10,760 nt of DNA from Ochromonadaceae sp. CCMP2298 (GCA_026770595.1 MU634692.1:1-10760); one strand, 5' to 3'; shown: positions 1 to 9,605, counted from the stretch's first letter. Notes: generated by a model not told the origin, from the letters alone. Numbers and translations: made by a program.

Positions 1-110
1 GGGGGGGGTGAAGTTGGGGGTGAATGATGCGTAATAAGAAAATAAGACAATAAAACAATAAGACAAAAAGGCAGCAGGTGAGGCACAGGCACAGGCAGGC
101 GCAGACTCAC

Positions 111-3100
111 CTCTCAATATGCCCAGCGGGATCTGCTTCCTCCTGAGAGGGGTCCGTAGACCGGATCAGATAAACCACATAGTATAAAGTTTTAGATAAA
201 ACCCAGTTAGAGTATGTTCGAGGTGAAAAGACCAGATTTGGTCCAGGGGACGATAGAAAGACGTACTTATGTCATTCTACCACACCTACACCTACCTGGA
301 GAGGAGGCGGTACAGGGCTCCGTAGGTGCGGGACTCCAGGCCATCCGGTATGGGTATCTGGTAGTGAGTAGATGGGTGTGGGTGTGGGTGTGGGTAGATG
401 GCGAAGAGGAAGTGAAGACTAGTGAGACGAGTTGTGCATACAGTGCATACAGTACACAGTACACACCTGGTAGATGCTGCTGCTGGGCATCGTGAGGAAG
501 GAGGGAGGTCCGGTGGGCGCTAAGGGGGAAATGGGGAATGGGGGAATGGGGTTACATGGAGATAGGGGAACAGGGACGACAACAGGGGCAGGAGACAGGG
601 GGCAGGAGGTTAGACAAACAGACAGACATCTGGGTGACATACTATGACATACACTGGCTTGGCACTGGGCACTGGGCGCACATGCACTCATGTATTCTGT
701 ATATATATACATACATATATATACATATATAAAAGTAGATGCATTTACATATACGGCTCATGCAGACCTTTCGCACTGCCGTTCTTGCCCGGGCTTGCTC
801 GCCCCTTGCCCACCGCGTCATCCTTCAGACTCTCCCCACTGCCGATGAGTCTCCCGATGACCTCGATGATCTTCGTGTTGTAGAAGGCCTGTGAGACAGG
901 GGGGGTAAGACAGGGGAGCAAGACAGAAAGGGAGACAAGAAGGGGGGTTAGGTGGAAAGGGAGTTAGATAGGTGGACATAGGGAGGGGAGTAAATACATA
1001 TAGGTTGGGGGGGGTACCTGGCATACTAGCGTGTCCAGCAGACTCGTGGCGAACAAGGCGCCTGCCGCGAACTGCGGGGTGAACTTATAGTCCACGTCGG
1101 AACTGTTAAGTACCGATTCGGGGTCCAGGTATCCCACGTTTGTGTGTCGCACAATCTCCACCACCACGTGGGCCATCTCGTTCATACGCCGCACGCACTG
1201 GGGTGTGTGGGTATGGGTGTGGGTGTGGGTATGGGTATGGGTAGATGGCGAAGAGGAAGTGAAGACTAGTGAGACGATAGTAGTGCATACAGTACACAGT
1301 ACACAGTACATACCTGGTAGCAAAATATGGCATCTGTGTCTACTAGTGCATCCAGGCCTGCAGCACTGCCGGTGGTTACGGTGCGCAGGTCGGAGGATGA
1401 GTCTGCCAGCACCACCACCTGCTTCGCCTTGAAGATGCCTGAGAGAGGGGGGGTGTAGGGGGTGAGGGGGGAGGGGACAGTAGGGAGGGGGGGAAGAGGA
1501 GGTTAGAGAGAAGAAGAAGAGAGTGGAAGCGGTACGTACTGCACTACTGCACGTACTGTACGTACTGCACGCACGTCTGAGCAGCACTACACTATACGCA
1601 TGCGTACAATAGATAGAGTACACAACACAGTACACAGGACACAGGACGTACCTGCTCGTCGGATGTCCGCTTCCTCCAGCGCGCTGCCCCGTATGATCCA
1701 TATGCTCTCGAATATGCTGATGCGCTGCCACACGGCCGGGGGGAACTCCTGTGGGTATGCGAGGGAAGTGGGGAAAGGGGGTTTAATACACATTACAGTA
1801 TAGAGGGGGTGTAATACACATTAAAGTATAGAGGTGGGTTAAATGCATATTATAGTATATAGAGAGGGGTTTAAGTACCTGTGGGTATATGATGATGATG
1901 TGTTTAAGATCTCCCAGCTGCTTGGCTCTCAGCGGTCGTATCAGATCGTACAGGTTGGACAGCGCCTTGCCGATGATGATGATGTGCGAGTCCACGAAGG
2001 GCATCTCTTCACTGACTGACGAGCGGATGATGGCGTCTCCCAGGTCCATCTGCGCGTCCCGGATGAAGTAGTTTTCTCTCAACAGGCGGTCCTCTAGCTT
2101 CTGCTGCTCCTCCTGCAGACTCTCCGAGGTCTTCTCCATCTCCCTCCGATGCAGCAGCACCTGCCAGGCCTGCTTCTCCCTCTCATCTGCCTTGGAACCG
2201 CTGCTCCACACCTCGGGTGTCGCGTGCACCTAGTGGGTTTAGATGGGTTTACCACATTATGGTAAGGGGGTTTAATACACATTAGTATAGAGAGGGAGGG
2301 TTTAATAGGCATATTATTATGATATTATAGGGTTTTATACCTTGGTGTTCTGCGTCTTGGACATTATGCTAGGCCAGTTCGCCAGAGAAGACAGGTGCGA
2401 GAAGTTTATGCCATTGCCTAGGTACATTGAGGGGGTTTAATACACATTCGTATAGAGAGGGAGGGTTTAAACCACATTATAGTATAGGGGTGGAGGGTTT
2501 AATAGGCATATATGTGTATGATGTATGGTTCCGACGTACCTATGATGGAGTCGGAGTTGTTCTTGGAGAAGGTCAGGTCGGACTGCGCCTTGTTCTTGGC
2601 CAGCACGAACGCCTCCACCACGAAATCCCCCCCCTTGGCCGGGATAATGTAGTCGGCGGGGTTAATTAGCATGCGCCGGGTGTCCTTTTTCACGTCCTCT
2701 ACTTCTAGTGCGAACAGCACGATGCCCAGCTTCTGGTAGAGGATCTCGGACAGGAAGCAGAAGGTAGTGCCCTCGAAGGAGCTGGGGGGGGGGAGTAGTG
2801 TGGGGGGTGTAGTGGGGGGGGATCAGCAATCAATATATGTATAGGTGGTAGAGCTGGTATAGGTGGTACGTGGGGTACATCGGGGTGGGGTGCGGGAGAG
2901 CAGGAGAGGTGGGGGACATGCTCGGACACACCCACACACCCACACACCCACACACCCCACACACCCACAACGCAATTGCTTGAAGGTATAAAGGGTGTTC
3001 AGGGTGTTCAGGTAGGCACCTTGACAGCTCTGTGGTGTAGATCTCCCAGTCGCAGCCCCTCTGGTACTCCCCCAGCCAGTCACTGACCAGGATGAAATGG

Positions 3101-4240
3101 GTTTTAGAAAAAAAAATGTTGTATGTGTTTGAGGGTGAAAAGACCAGATTTGGTCCAAGGAATCATGATGAAAAGACAGATAAAAAGACATCTTTTATGT
3201 AATTCTACAACACCAACCTATCCTCGTCGTCGTCCAGGGTTTCTATGCCGTCCATGGTTTTGGCCTGAACGTACTCCTTTTCGTCGGCGAAGGAGGTGAG
3301 CAGGTTCATGATGAGAGTGTTGGCGCCCTGGTAGAAGGTGGAAGTATGCAATGTGATACAACGTGATACAATGTGATTATATAGGATATAATGTGATGAG
3401 ATAGGATATAATATGATGAGATAGGATATAATAGGATATATTGATGGGTATGGTAGGTAGTGTAGGTATGATATATGATAGATAGGGTAGATAGGACATA
3501 CATAGAAGATAGGATAGATAGAGAGATAGAGAGATAGGGGAAGCGAGGCGGAGAGGGGGGGAGGGATGAGGAAGTGGGAAAAAGTGTTAGGCAGGAGGAA
3601 GGAGGCAGGAGGCCGGGGGAAGGGGGCAGGGGGCAGGGGGCAGGAGGATGTGGTGGGAGGATGTGGTGGGGGTTTGTGGTGTCGGGCCTGACCCCTGTCA
3701 CTTACTATACTACTATACTACTACCTACCACCCACCACCCACTACCTCCTCACTTACCGGGAATATCACCGCCTTGGCTATGACCCCCATCTTTATCTCG
3801 TTCAGGCAGATCACCAGGTCGGTGCTGGATTCACCAGCGGACGTCACCAGGTGCCGTTTATTTTCCGGTCGGATCAACTGCAGGCAGAAAAGTGACTCTT
3901 TTTCGCTCGAGTGCTGTCTGAGGAATCTCTGGATGGAGAACTGCTGCAGGATGGTCTTTGCGTCCTCTTCGTCAGGGTTGGAGGAAAACTTGTATAGAAA
4001 GAGGTAGGATATAGATAAAAGGGGTTTAATAGGTGTGTAATACAGACAGAAGGGGTGTAATAGGTGTGTAAGAGCGAAGGGGTACCTTGTTCGTCATTAT
4101 GAAGATCGCTGTGGCCTGGCCCGCCTTGGCCCTCTTGAGGTCCTTGTCGTTCAACGCGTTCCCTGGGTGGGTTTAATACACATTATGGTGTAGAGAGATT
4201 GGGTTTAATACACATTATAGTGTAGAGAGAGTGGTTTCAA

Positions 4241-4271
<31 letters not shown>

Positions 4272-6010
4272 GTGTGTGTAGGTGACCATAGGGAGAAGGG
4301 GCAGGGTTGGGGGGGGGGGAGGGGGGATTAGTCATTTTTACATTATTATATATAATGTATGTACCTTCCAGGTATGACACGCAGTTTGAGAAGGTGGGGT
4401 CTTCTAGGATCTGCAGCATCTCGTAGCTGGGGGCTTCCGGCTGAGAGGTGTCCGTAGACCAAATTAGATAAACCATAAAGTATTAAGTATAAAGTATAAA
4501 AGGAGTTTTACAAAAGAAAAAAAAAAGTTATTGTGTTCAGAGTGAAAAGAACAGATTTGGCACCAGGGGGGGATAAAAAGACATACGGACTTTTATGTAA
4601 TTCGGGAGGGGGTACCTGCAGTACCACGGCGCAGAGGTTGCCTGCCTCGTGGTCCTCGTGGAACAGCTCGTGGAAGAACTCGTCCAGAGAGGAGGAGCGC
4701 AGGTCGCCGCACACCAGCACGTGCGAGGAGGAGGAGGTTTTGGGCTCGTAGGACAGGCGGGCGTAGTAGGACTGCTTGTTGATCTTCTCCATCAGTTCGT
4801 TGGTCATCTGGGGTACGATGATGATGGCGACGATGATCATTCCCATGGAGAAGAAGCGGCCCAGGATGGTCTCGGGGGCGATGTCTCCGTAGCCCACGGT
4901 GGTGATGGTGACGAGCTAGGGTACAAGAATGGGTGTGATGGGTGCGGGTAAGTATGCGGGTTTAAGCAGGGTTTAATAGGATATGCCCGTACCATGAAGT
5001 AGTTCCAGGAGTGGAAGTCGAGTCCCTGGTTGGGCTCGAAGTACTGCATGACCGCGCTGTTGAAGAGCAGCATGACCACGATCTTGATGGACATGTCTGC
5101 CAGAGTGCGCTTCACCTAGGTAGGTACGTAGGTACGTAGGTACGTAGGTACGTAGGTAGGTAGTGTTAGAGTGTTGCTATTACTGTGTATTATTACTATC
5201 ACAAGTGTTTTATTAAAACAAAGATATATCACTACTTCTTGGATGAAATTAAGCAAGCATTGTCTAGAGTAACGTTTTTAGTGTATTATTACTATTATTA
5301 CCTCGTCCTCGATGTTGTAGAAGCTCTTGCGGAAGCGCAGTGAGCGCAGGATGCGGGTGGTGGTCAGCCCGCAGAGCACGTAGTAGATGCCCACCTTGAC
5401 GGAGTTGATGCCCTCGAAGGTGGGGCATTGCACGTCGTAGGTGGCGAAGACGGGGATCACGGTGGTCATGTCCACCAGCGACTCGAAGGACACAACGAAC
5501 TTCAACTTGTGCTCGCTGGCGAGGAAGTTCAACGTCCAGTCCAGCACGAAGGCGATGGCCACGGAGAGCTCTAGGAAGGACGCATGAACAGGTAGGGTAT
5601 AGGGTGATTATGGTACGGTAGGGTTATACAGCCACATCATTATATAAGAAGAGGGTTTTACCTAGGAAGAAGAAGAACTTGTAGAAGTCCGTGCCCTGTG
5701 TGGTGTCCCTCGTCAGGTAGGTGAGGTAGATGTACTGGATCAAAGACAGCACGCTGAGCAGCATGAGCGTCTGCGTCCACAGTCGGCCCATGAGTGTGTT
5801 GGAGAGGAAGTAGTTGGTGTTGATCTTGAGCGTCTCCACGATGCTCTTGCTCTTGTCCCCCTCGTCGTACTCCTCCAGCTGCTCCACCTTGTCCTTCAGC
5901 GAACTGAACCCCTTGTTAGGCGGCTGGGCCTCCAGAGAATTGAAATCGAACCGGCTCTTCAGCACATTTCCCTGGGATGCCATCCTCTTGAAGAGGTTCT
6001 GGTCGTCCAT
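111..6010 (-). CDS. Slo-family (BK/Slo2-like) potassium channel alpha subunit, 19 exons, C-terminus off the window
   Basis: This is a plasma- or organelle-membrane K+ channel that opens in response to voltage and/or cytosolic ions. Exons from the start inward: 5662-6010, 5302-5570, 4993-5115, 4616-4915, 4365-4440, 4086-4162, 3758-3988, 3218-3327, 3020-3082, 2540-2781, 2341-2417, 1879-2229, 1652-1748, 1314-1438, 1018-1197, 749-888, 467-482, 296-357, 111-142. All introns are GT-AG and the phase is continuous over 2,920 nt, giving 973 codons plus one base. The start is the ATG at 6010, with an in-frame TAA 12 nt upstream. Domain order is S1-S6 with a TVGYGD filter (residues 253-258), RCK1 (about 305-610), a linker, then RCK2 (from about 718). 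Slo1 is about 1,100-1,200 aa, so only a short tail is missing. The family assignment is firm. Whether it is closer to Slo1 or Slo2 cannot be settled by eye. Confidence 0.95.
143..295 (-). repeat. Intron 18 of the channel: introner family 1, copy A
   Basis: The whole intron, from splice site to splice site, resembles introns 4 and 8. It shares the core gtgaaaagaccagatttggt (223-242, plus strand), the following gatagaaagac...ttatgtcattct, and, with copy B, the acceptor-side block gtccgtagacc..at.agataaacca starting right at the splice junction. The core contains GACCA/TGGTC inverted arms. The intron is phase 2. Confidence 0.8.
358..466 (-). repeat. Intron 17 of the channel: introner family 2, copy D
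   Basis: A gggtgt run is followed by a 39-nt stretch (392-430) identical to 1239-1277 in intron 14, then a similar gtgcatacagt...acagtacacac tail ending at the donor. In both copies the upstream exon ends in CTACCAG. The intron is phase 0. Confidence 0.85.
467..482 (-). other. 16-nt microexon (exon 17) of the channel gene
   Basis: Exon 16 ends in phase 2 (AT before GTAAAT) and exon 18 must be entered in phase 0, so a linking exon is required. On the minus strand this 16-nt piece sits between an AG acceptor and GTGTGT. It completes one Ile codon and adds SSIYQ, joining directly to IPIPDGLESRTY. The acceptor side reads cccagcagcagcatc, so three AGs in a row (NAGNAGNAG) all keep the same phase. 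The microexon could therefore be 16, 13 or 10 nt, adding two, one or no Ser. Confidence 0.75.
483..748 (-). repeat. Intron 16 of the channel with gggaatgggg and TA/TATACA repeats
   Basis: On the plus strand a purine-rich part (gggaatgggggaatgggg near 530-550) is followed by a tatatacatacatatatata tract near 700-732, next to the donor. No exon other than the microexon at its left border is indicated. Confidence 0.6.
1198..1313 (-). repeat. Intron 14 of the channel: introner family 2, copy E
   Basis: Same order of parts as intron 17: a gggtgt/gggtat run, the identical 39-nt block at 1239-1277, and a gtgcatacagtacacagtaca tail running into the donor. The two introns align from end to end, while their flanking exons do not, apart from CTACCAG. 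The intron is phase 0. Confidence 0.85.
1532..1575. repeat. GTACGTACTGCAC minisatellite in channel intron 13
   Basis: gtacgtactgcac...acgtactgtacgtactgcacg. This is the same unit as the array at 7367-7421 in the phosducin-like gene, in the same orientation on the plus strand although the two genes run in opposite directions. Confidence 0.75.
1749..1878 (-). repeat. Intron 12 of the channel: tandem family-3 units and 10-bp flanking duplication
   Basis: It contains three variants of a roughly 30-nt unit (gggtttaatacacatta..gtatagag) at about 1779-1860. The first ten bases of the intron on the plus strand, ctgtgggtat, are repeated exactly at 1879-1888, the adjoining end of exon 12. On the sense strand, ATACCCACAG thus lies both at the exon end and at the intron 3' end. 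Confidence 0.8.
2230..2340 (-). repeat. Intron 11 of the channel: family-3 units
   Basis: It has gggtttaatacacattagtatagagag at about 2268, with a related gggtttaataggcatatta beside it and a degenerate gggtttaccacattat before it. Confidence 0.75.
2418..2539 (-). repeat. Intron 10 of the channel: family-3 units
   Basis: Three unit variants are present: gggtttaatacacattcg (from about 2433), gggtttaaaccacattatag, and gggtttaataggcatata. The order of unit types resembles intron 11, which suggests the two introns are related over most of their length. Confidence 0.75.
2782..3019 (-). repeat. Intron 9 of the channel with cacacccacac tract
   Basis: G-rich on the plus strand at 2782-2820, ggtggta/gtacgtgggg repeats near 2845-2880, and a cacaccca tandem at about 2925-2968. 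Flanking exons 9 and 10 join in phase 2 without missing residues. Confidence 0.6.
3083..3217 (-). repeat. Intron 8 of the channel: introner family 1, copy C
   Basis: It carries the family core at 3135-3154, identical over 20 nt to copy A, followed by gataaaaagacat and ttttatgtaattct as in copy B. It lacks the acceptor-side block found in A and B. The intron is phase 2. Confidence 0.8.
3328..3757 (-). repeat. Intron 7 of the channel, 430 nt, simple-repeat filled
   Basis: This is the longest intron. It holds an imperfect tandem of (gag)ataggatataat units at about 3380-3440, gatag/gagata runs at about 3476-3540, then ggcaggaggcaggggg purine repeats at about 3590-3660. No coding exon is needed here: exons 7 and 8 join in phase 0 and match the family without a gap. 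Confidence 0.7.
3989..4085 (-). repeat. Intron 6 of the channel: degenerate family-3-like units
   Basis: Two tandem copies of ggggttt/gtaataggtgtgtaa at about 4020-4072. They are related to the family-3 unit at the gggtttaata end only. Confidence 0.5.
4163..4364 (-). repeat. Intron 5 of the channel: family-3 units, GT microsatellite and poly-G
   Basis: Two near-identical units, gggtttaatacacattat followed by ggtgtagagag or agtgtagagag, lie at about 4169-4232. An uninterrupted GT run follows at 4241-4267, then a G-rich stretch near 4310-4326. Confidence 0.8.
4441..4615 (-). repeat. Intron 4 of the channel: introner family 1, copy B
   Basis: It starts ctgagaggtgtccgtagacc, as copy A does apart from one base, and has the family core at 4542-4561 (two differences), then gataaaaagacatac and ttttatgtaattc. 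A 10-nt A run lies before the core. The intron is phase 0, so members of this family sit in different codon phases. Confidence 0.8.
4616..6010 (-). other. Channel exons 1-4: cytosolic N-terminus, voltage sensor and pore
   Basis: The N-terminal 77 residues are charged and soluble. No extra S0 helix, as found in animal Slo1, is visible before S1 (about 78-99). S2 begins near residue 112 with a run of Phe and spans the exon 1/2 junction. S3 lies near 141-159 (SLVDMTTVIPVF, like the VVDFFTVPPVF of Slo1). S4 is near 180-200 (TRILRSLRFRK): Arg189, Arg192 and Arg195 repeat every third residue as in Slo1, followed by Arg197 and Lys198. S5 is in exon 3 and the pore helix precedes TVGYGD at the start of exon 4. 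S6 (about 266-284) ends in VPQMTNEL, matching the VPEIIEL gate region of Slo1. The four exons are 349, 269, 123 and 300 nt. Confidence 0.93.
5118..5163 (-). repeat. GGTACGTA tandem array at the acceptor end of channel intron 2
   Basis: Four copies of an 8-mer ggtacgta, bordered by ggtaggta variants, start directly beside the CTAG acceptor of exon 3. The unit is made of splice-donor-like GTAC steps. Confidence 0.8.
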
Positions 6011-6359
6011 CTTGCCTGTTTACTGTCCTCGGGTGTGTGCAGACGCGCCCTGTAGCTCACAATGGGCGATCTTAGTCTCCAAATCCAGCATGCAACGGTC
6101 AGCTCTTCGACCAGGATTTTTTCAGGTTTTAACCGCATTTTCTCACTCATTATCTTGGATTTTAGTGATAATTTGCTCCCCTTTTCCCGGCTTTCCGCCC
6201 ATTCCGATGTCGGTGTCCTTGCTCCGAGACCCGGAGGGCAGTTCCTTTGACAGTTTGAGCCAACGCTTTGCCGAAGCATCGAGAATCCCTCGTCACCATC
6301 ACGAAGTATCGAGAATCCCTCGTCACCATTTCAGGCGAGGCGGCTGCTGATTCGCAGTC
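6011..6359. promoter_or_regulatory. Divergent intergenic region / likely bidirectional promoter
   Basis: These 349 nt separate the start codons of the channel (minus strand) and the phosducin-like gene (plus strand), so they must hold both promoters and both 5' leaders. Base composition is balanced, unlike the one-sided introns on either side. No convincing TATA box is visible. A 30-bp direct repeat lies 29 nt before the plus-strand ATG. Each ATG has an in-frame stop exactly 12 nt upstream (TAA at 6020-6022 on the minus strand, TGA at 6348-6350 on the plus strand), which supports both start choices. Confidence 0.7.
6272..6331. repeat. Two tandem 30-bp direct repeats in the divergent promoter
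   Basis: Units 6272-6301 and 6302-6331 agree at 27 of 30 positions. Each holds tcgagaatccctcg, whose ends CGAG and CTCG are mirror complements around a 5-nt centre. This would suit a dimeric transcription factor. The same bases can be read as open frame on the plus strand, but nothing supports translation there. Confidence 0.8.
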
Positions 6360-8829
<2,470 letters not shown>

Positions 8830-8902
8830 CCCTACGCGGCGTCGATAGATGCGGAGGAGGCGGCGATGCTGAGGTAGCAACCCTAGGAACCCTAGGAACC
8901 CT

Positions 8903-9605
8903 ATGGGCAGTATGGACTGGGGGGCCACATCACTTTTTATATATGTATGTATGTACGCTCGTTGTACCCCTATTAAATTGTTCCCCTATTCCCATGATCC
9001 CCTATTCCCCTATTGGTGTGAGTTCCAGCTCTACTGCCTGGAGACCGCCTCCACGTCCGATACATACGAATCCGAGTCGGGCGGCATGTCGGTGAATGTG
9101 CTGATGGAGCTGCCCCTGCCAGGCATCCCCGCAGGCAGGGACCTCGAGCCACTCAACAGGTAACCCGTCCCACCTACCTCCAAAACCCTTCCCATGTGCC
9201 TACTATATCTTCAAAAGCACCCTCTCGCCCACTTGTATCCTCAAAACCCACCTTCTATATACAAAACGCACACACGACCTCACTGTCACTACCTCGCTGT
9301 CACTACCTCACCGTCCCTATTTCTTCAACCCACCTTTGCCTCTCTAACAGTCTGACCCCACTACCCTGAACCCAACCACTTTTTTTAAAACCCACCCTTC
9401 TGAGCACAGGCACAGCGAATTTACCCAAATGGCCATCTCCCCCGACACCCTCCCCAAGGACGTCCGCCCCCCTTTCCCCGTCGCCTCCAAGGCCCCCACC
9501 ACCGAGGCCACCGAAGAAACACTGGGTTTTGAAGACGAAACGTTGGGGTTTGAAGAGTCACCCCCCATAATTGCTAAAAAACCCAAAAAGTGTCGGGGAA
9601 AATAA
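8903..9605 (+). CDS. Unrecognised small protein, two well-supported exons plus uncertain start
   Basis: Two coding-like pieces are joined by a GT-AG intron with matching phase: up to 9159 (AACAG before GTAACC) and 9410-9605 (after GAGCACAG). Together they read LYCLETASTSDTYESESGG, MSVNVLMELPLPGIPAG, RDLEPLNRHSEFTQMA, a Pro/Thr-rich stretch, then the duplicated ETLGFED/ETLGFEE and a basic end KKPKKCRGK before TAA. The 5' end is unclear. The frame is open from the ATG at 8903 (150 aa unspliced). A phase-0 donor, TAT before GTATGT at 8945, and phase-0 acceptors at 9022 or 9028 would give 124 or 122 aa. It begins only about 73 nt after the phosducin-like stop, so it could also be a 3' alternative part of that gene. 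I do not recognise the family. The basic tail could be a nuclear signal. Confidence 0.5.

Larger units (their letters stand above)
111..2229 (-). other. Channel exons 12-19: coiled-coil linker and RCK2 gating domain
   Basis: Exon 12 (351 nt, the largest) starts with a highly charged stretch at residues about 652-693 that looks helical and coiled-coil forming. The second RCK domain then begins at about 718 (DSHIIIIGKAL). Exons 13 and 14 give WIIRGSALEEADIRRAG and KQVVVLADSSSD, matching the Slo VVILAD strand. Exon 15 covers the Ca2+-bowl position: VGYLDPES, then DVDYKFTPQFAAGALFATSLLDTL, close to Slo1 [21 protein letters not shown]. Exon 16 continues AFYNTKIIEVIGRLIG, followed by a Gly/Lys/Ser-rich loop. 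Exons 17-19 give SSIYQIPIPDGLESRTYGAL and RRKQIPLGILR, matching the family's RTYxxLF...IPLGLYR ending. The chain leaves exon 19 in phase 1 and the next exon is outside the window. Confidence 0.88.
2341..4440 (-). other. Channel exons 5-11: RCK1 gating domain
   Basis: RCK1 starts at the end of exon 4 with SHVLVCGDL, the first beta strand of a Rossmann-like fold, and continues through exons 5-11. Exon 5/6 gives YLEGNALNDKDLKRAKA, equivalent to the YLQGSALKDQDLMRAK motif of Slo2 channels. Exon 7 begins FSSNPDEEDA, equivalent to the CADPDAEDA acidic motif of Slo1. There the position of Slo1 Asp362 is Asn402, while the position of Asp367 is kept as Asp407; the numbering is from my own alignment. 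Exon 8 contains a run of acids at 507-511. Exon 9 (WLGEYQRGCDWEIY) matches the QRMYGRCSGNEVYHI stretch of Slo2. Exon 10 carries RRMLINPADYIIPAKGGDFVV, the family's ILLNPG-type motif. Confidence 0.9.

Noticed and set aside
214-495. Plus-strand open frame through GGGTGT repeats in channel introns 17-18
   Set aside because: It runs antisense to exons 17 and 18 of the channel and through two introner-like introns. No family likeness.
749-888. Channel ending at the TAA after HEPYM in exon 16
   Set aside because: The TAA lies inside a good donor (GTAAAT), and downstream exons SSIYQ, IPIPDGLESRTY and RRKQIPLGILR match the expected Slo C-terminal order in correct phase.
6211-6351. Plus-strand open frame starting MSVLLRDPEGSS as the phosducin-like N-terminus
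   Set aside because: It ends at a stop before the ATG at 6360, would place the promoter repeat in coding sequence, and does not resemble the family. At most an upstream frame.
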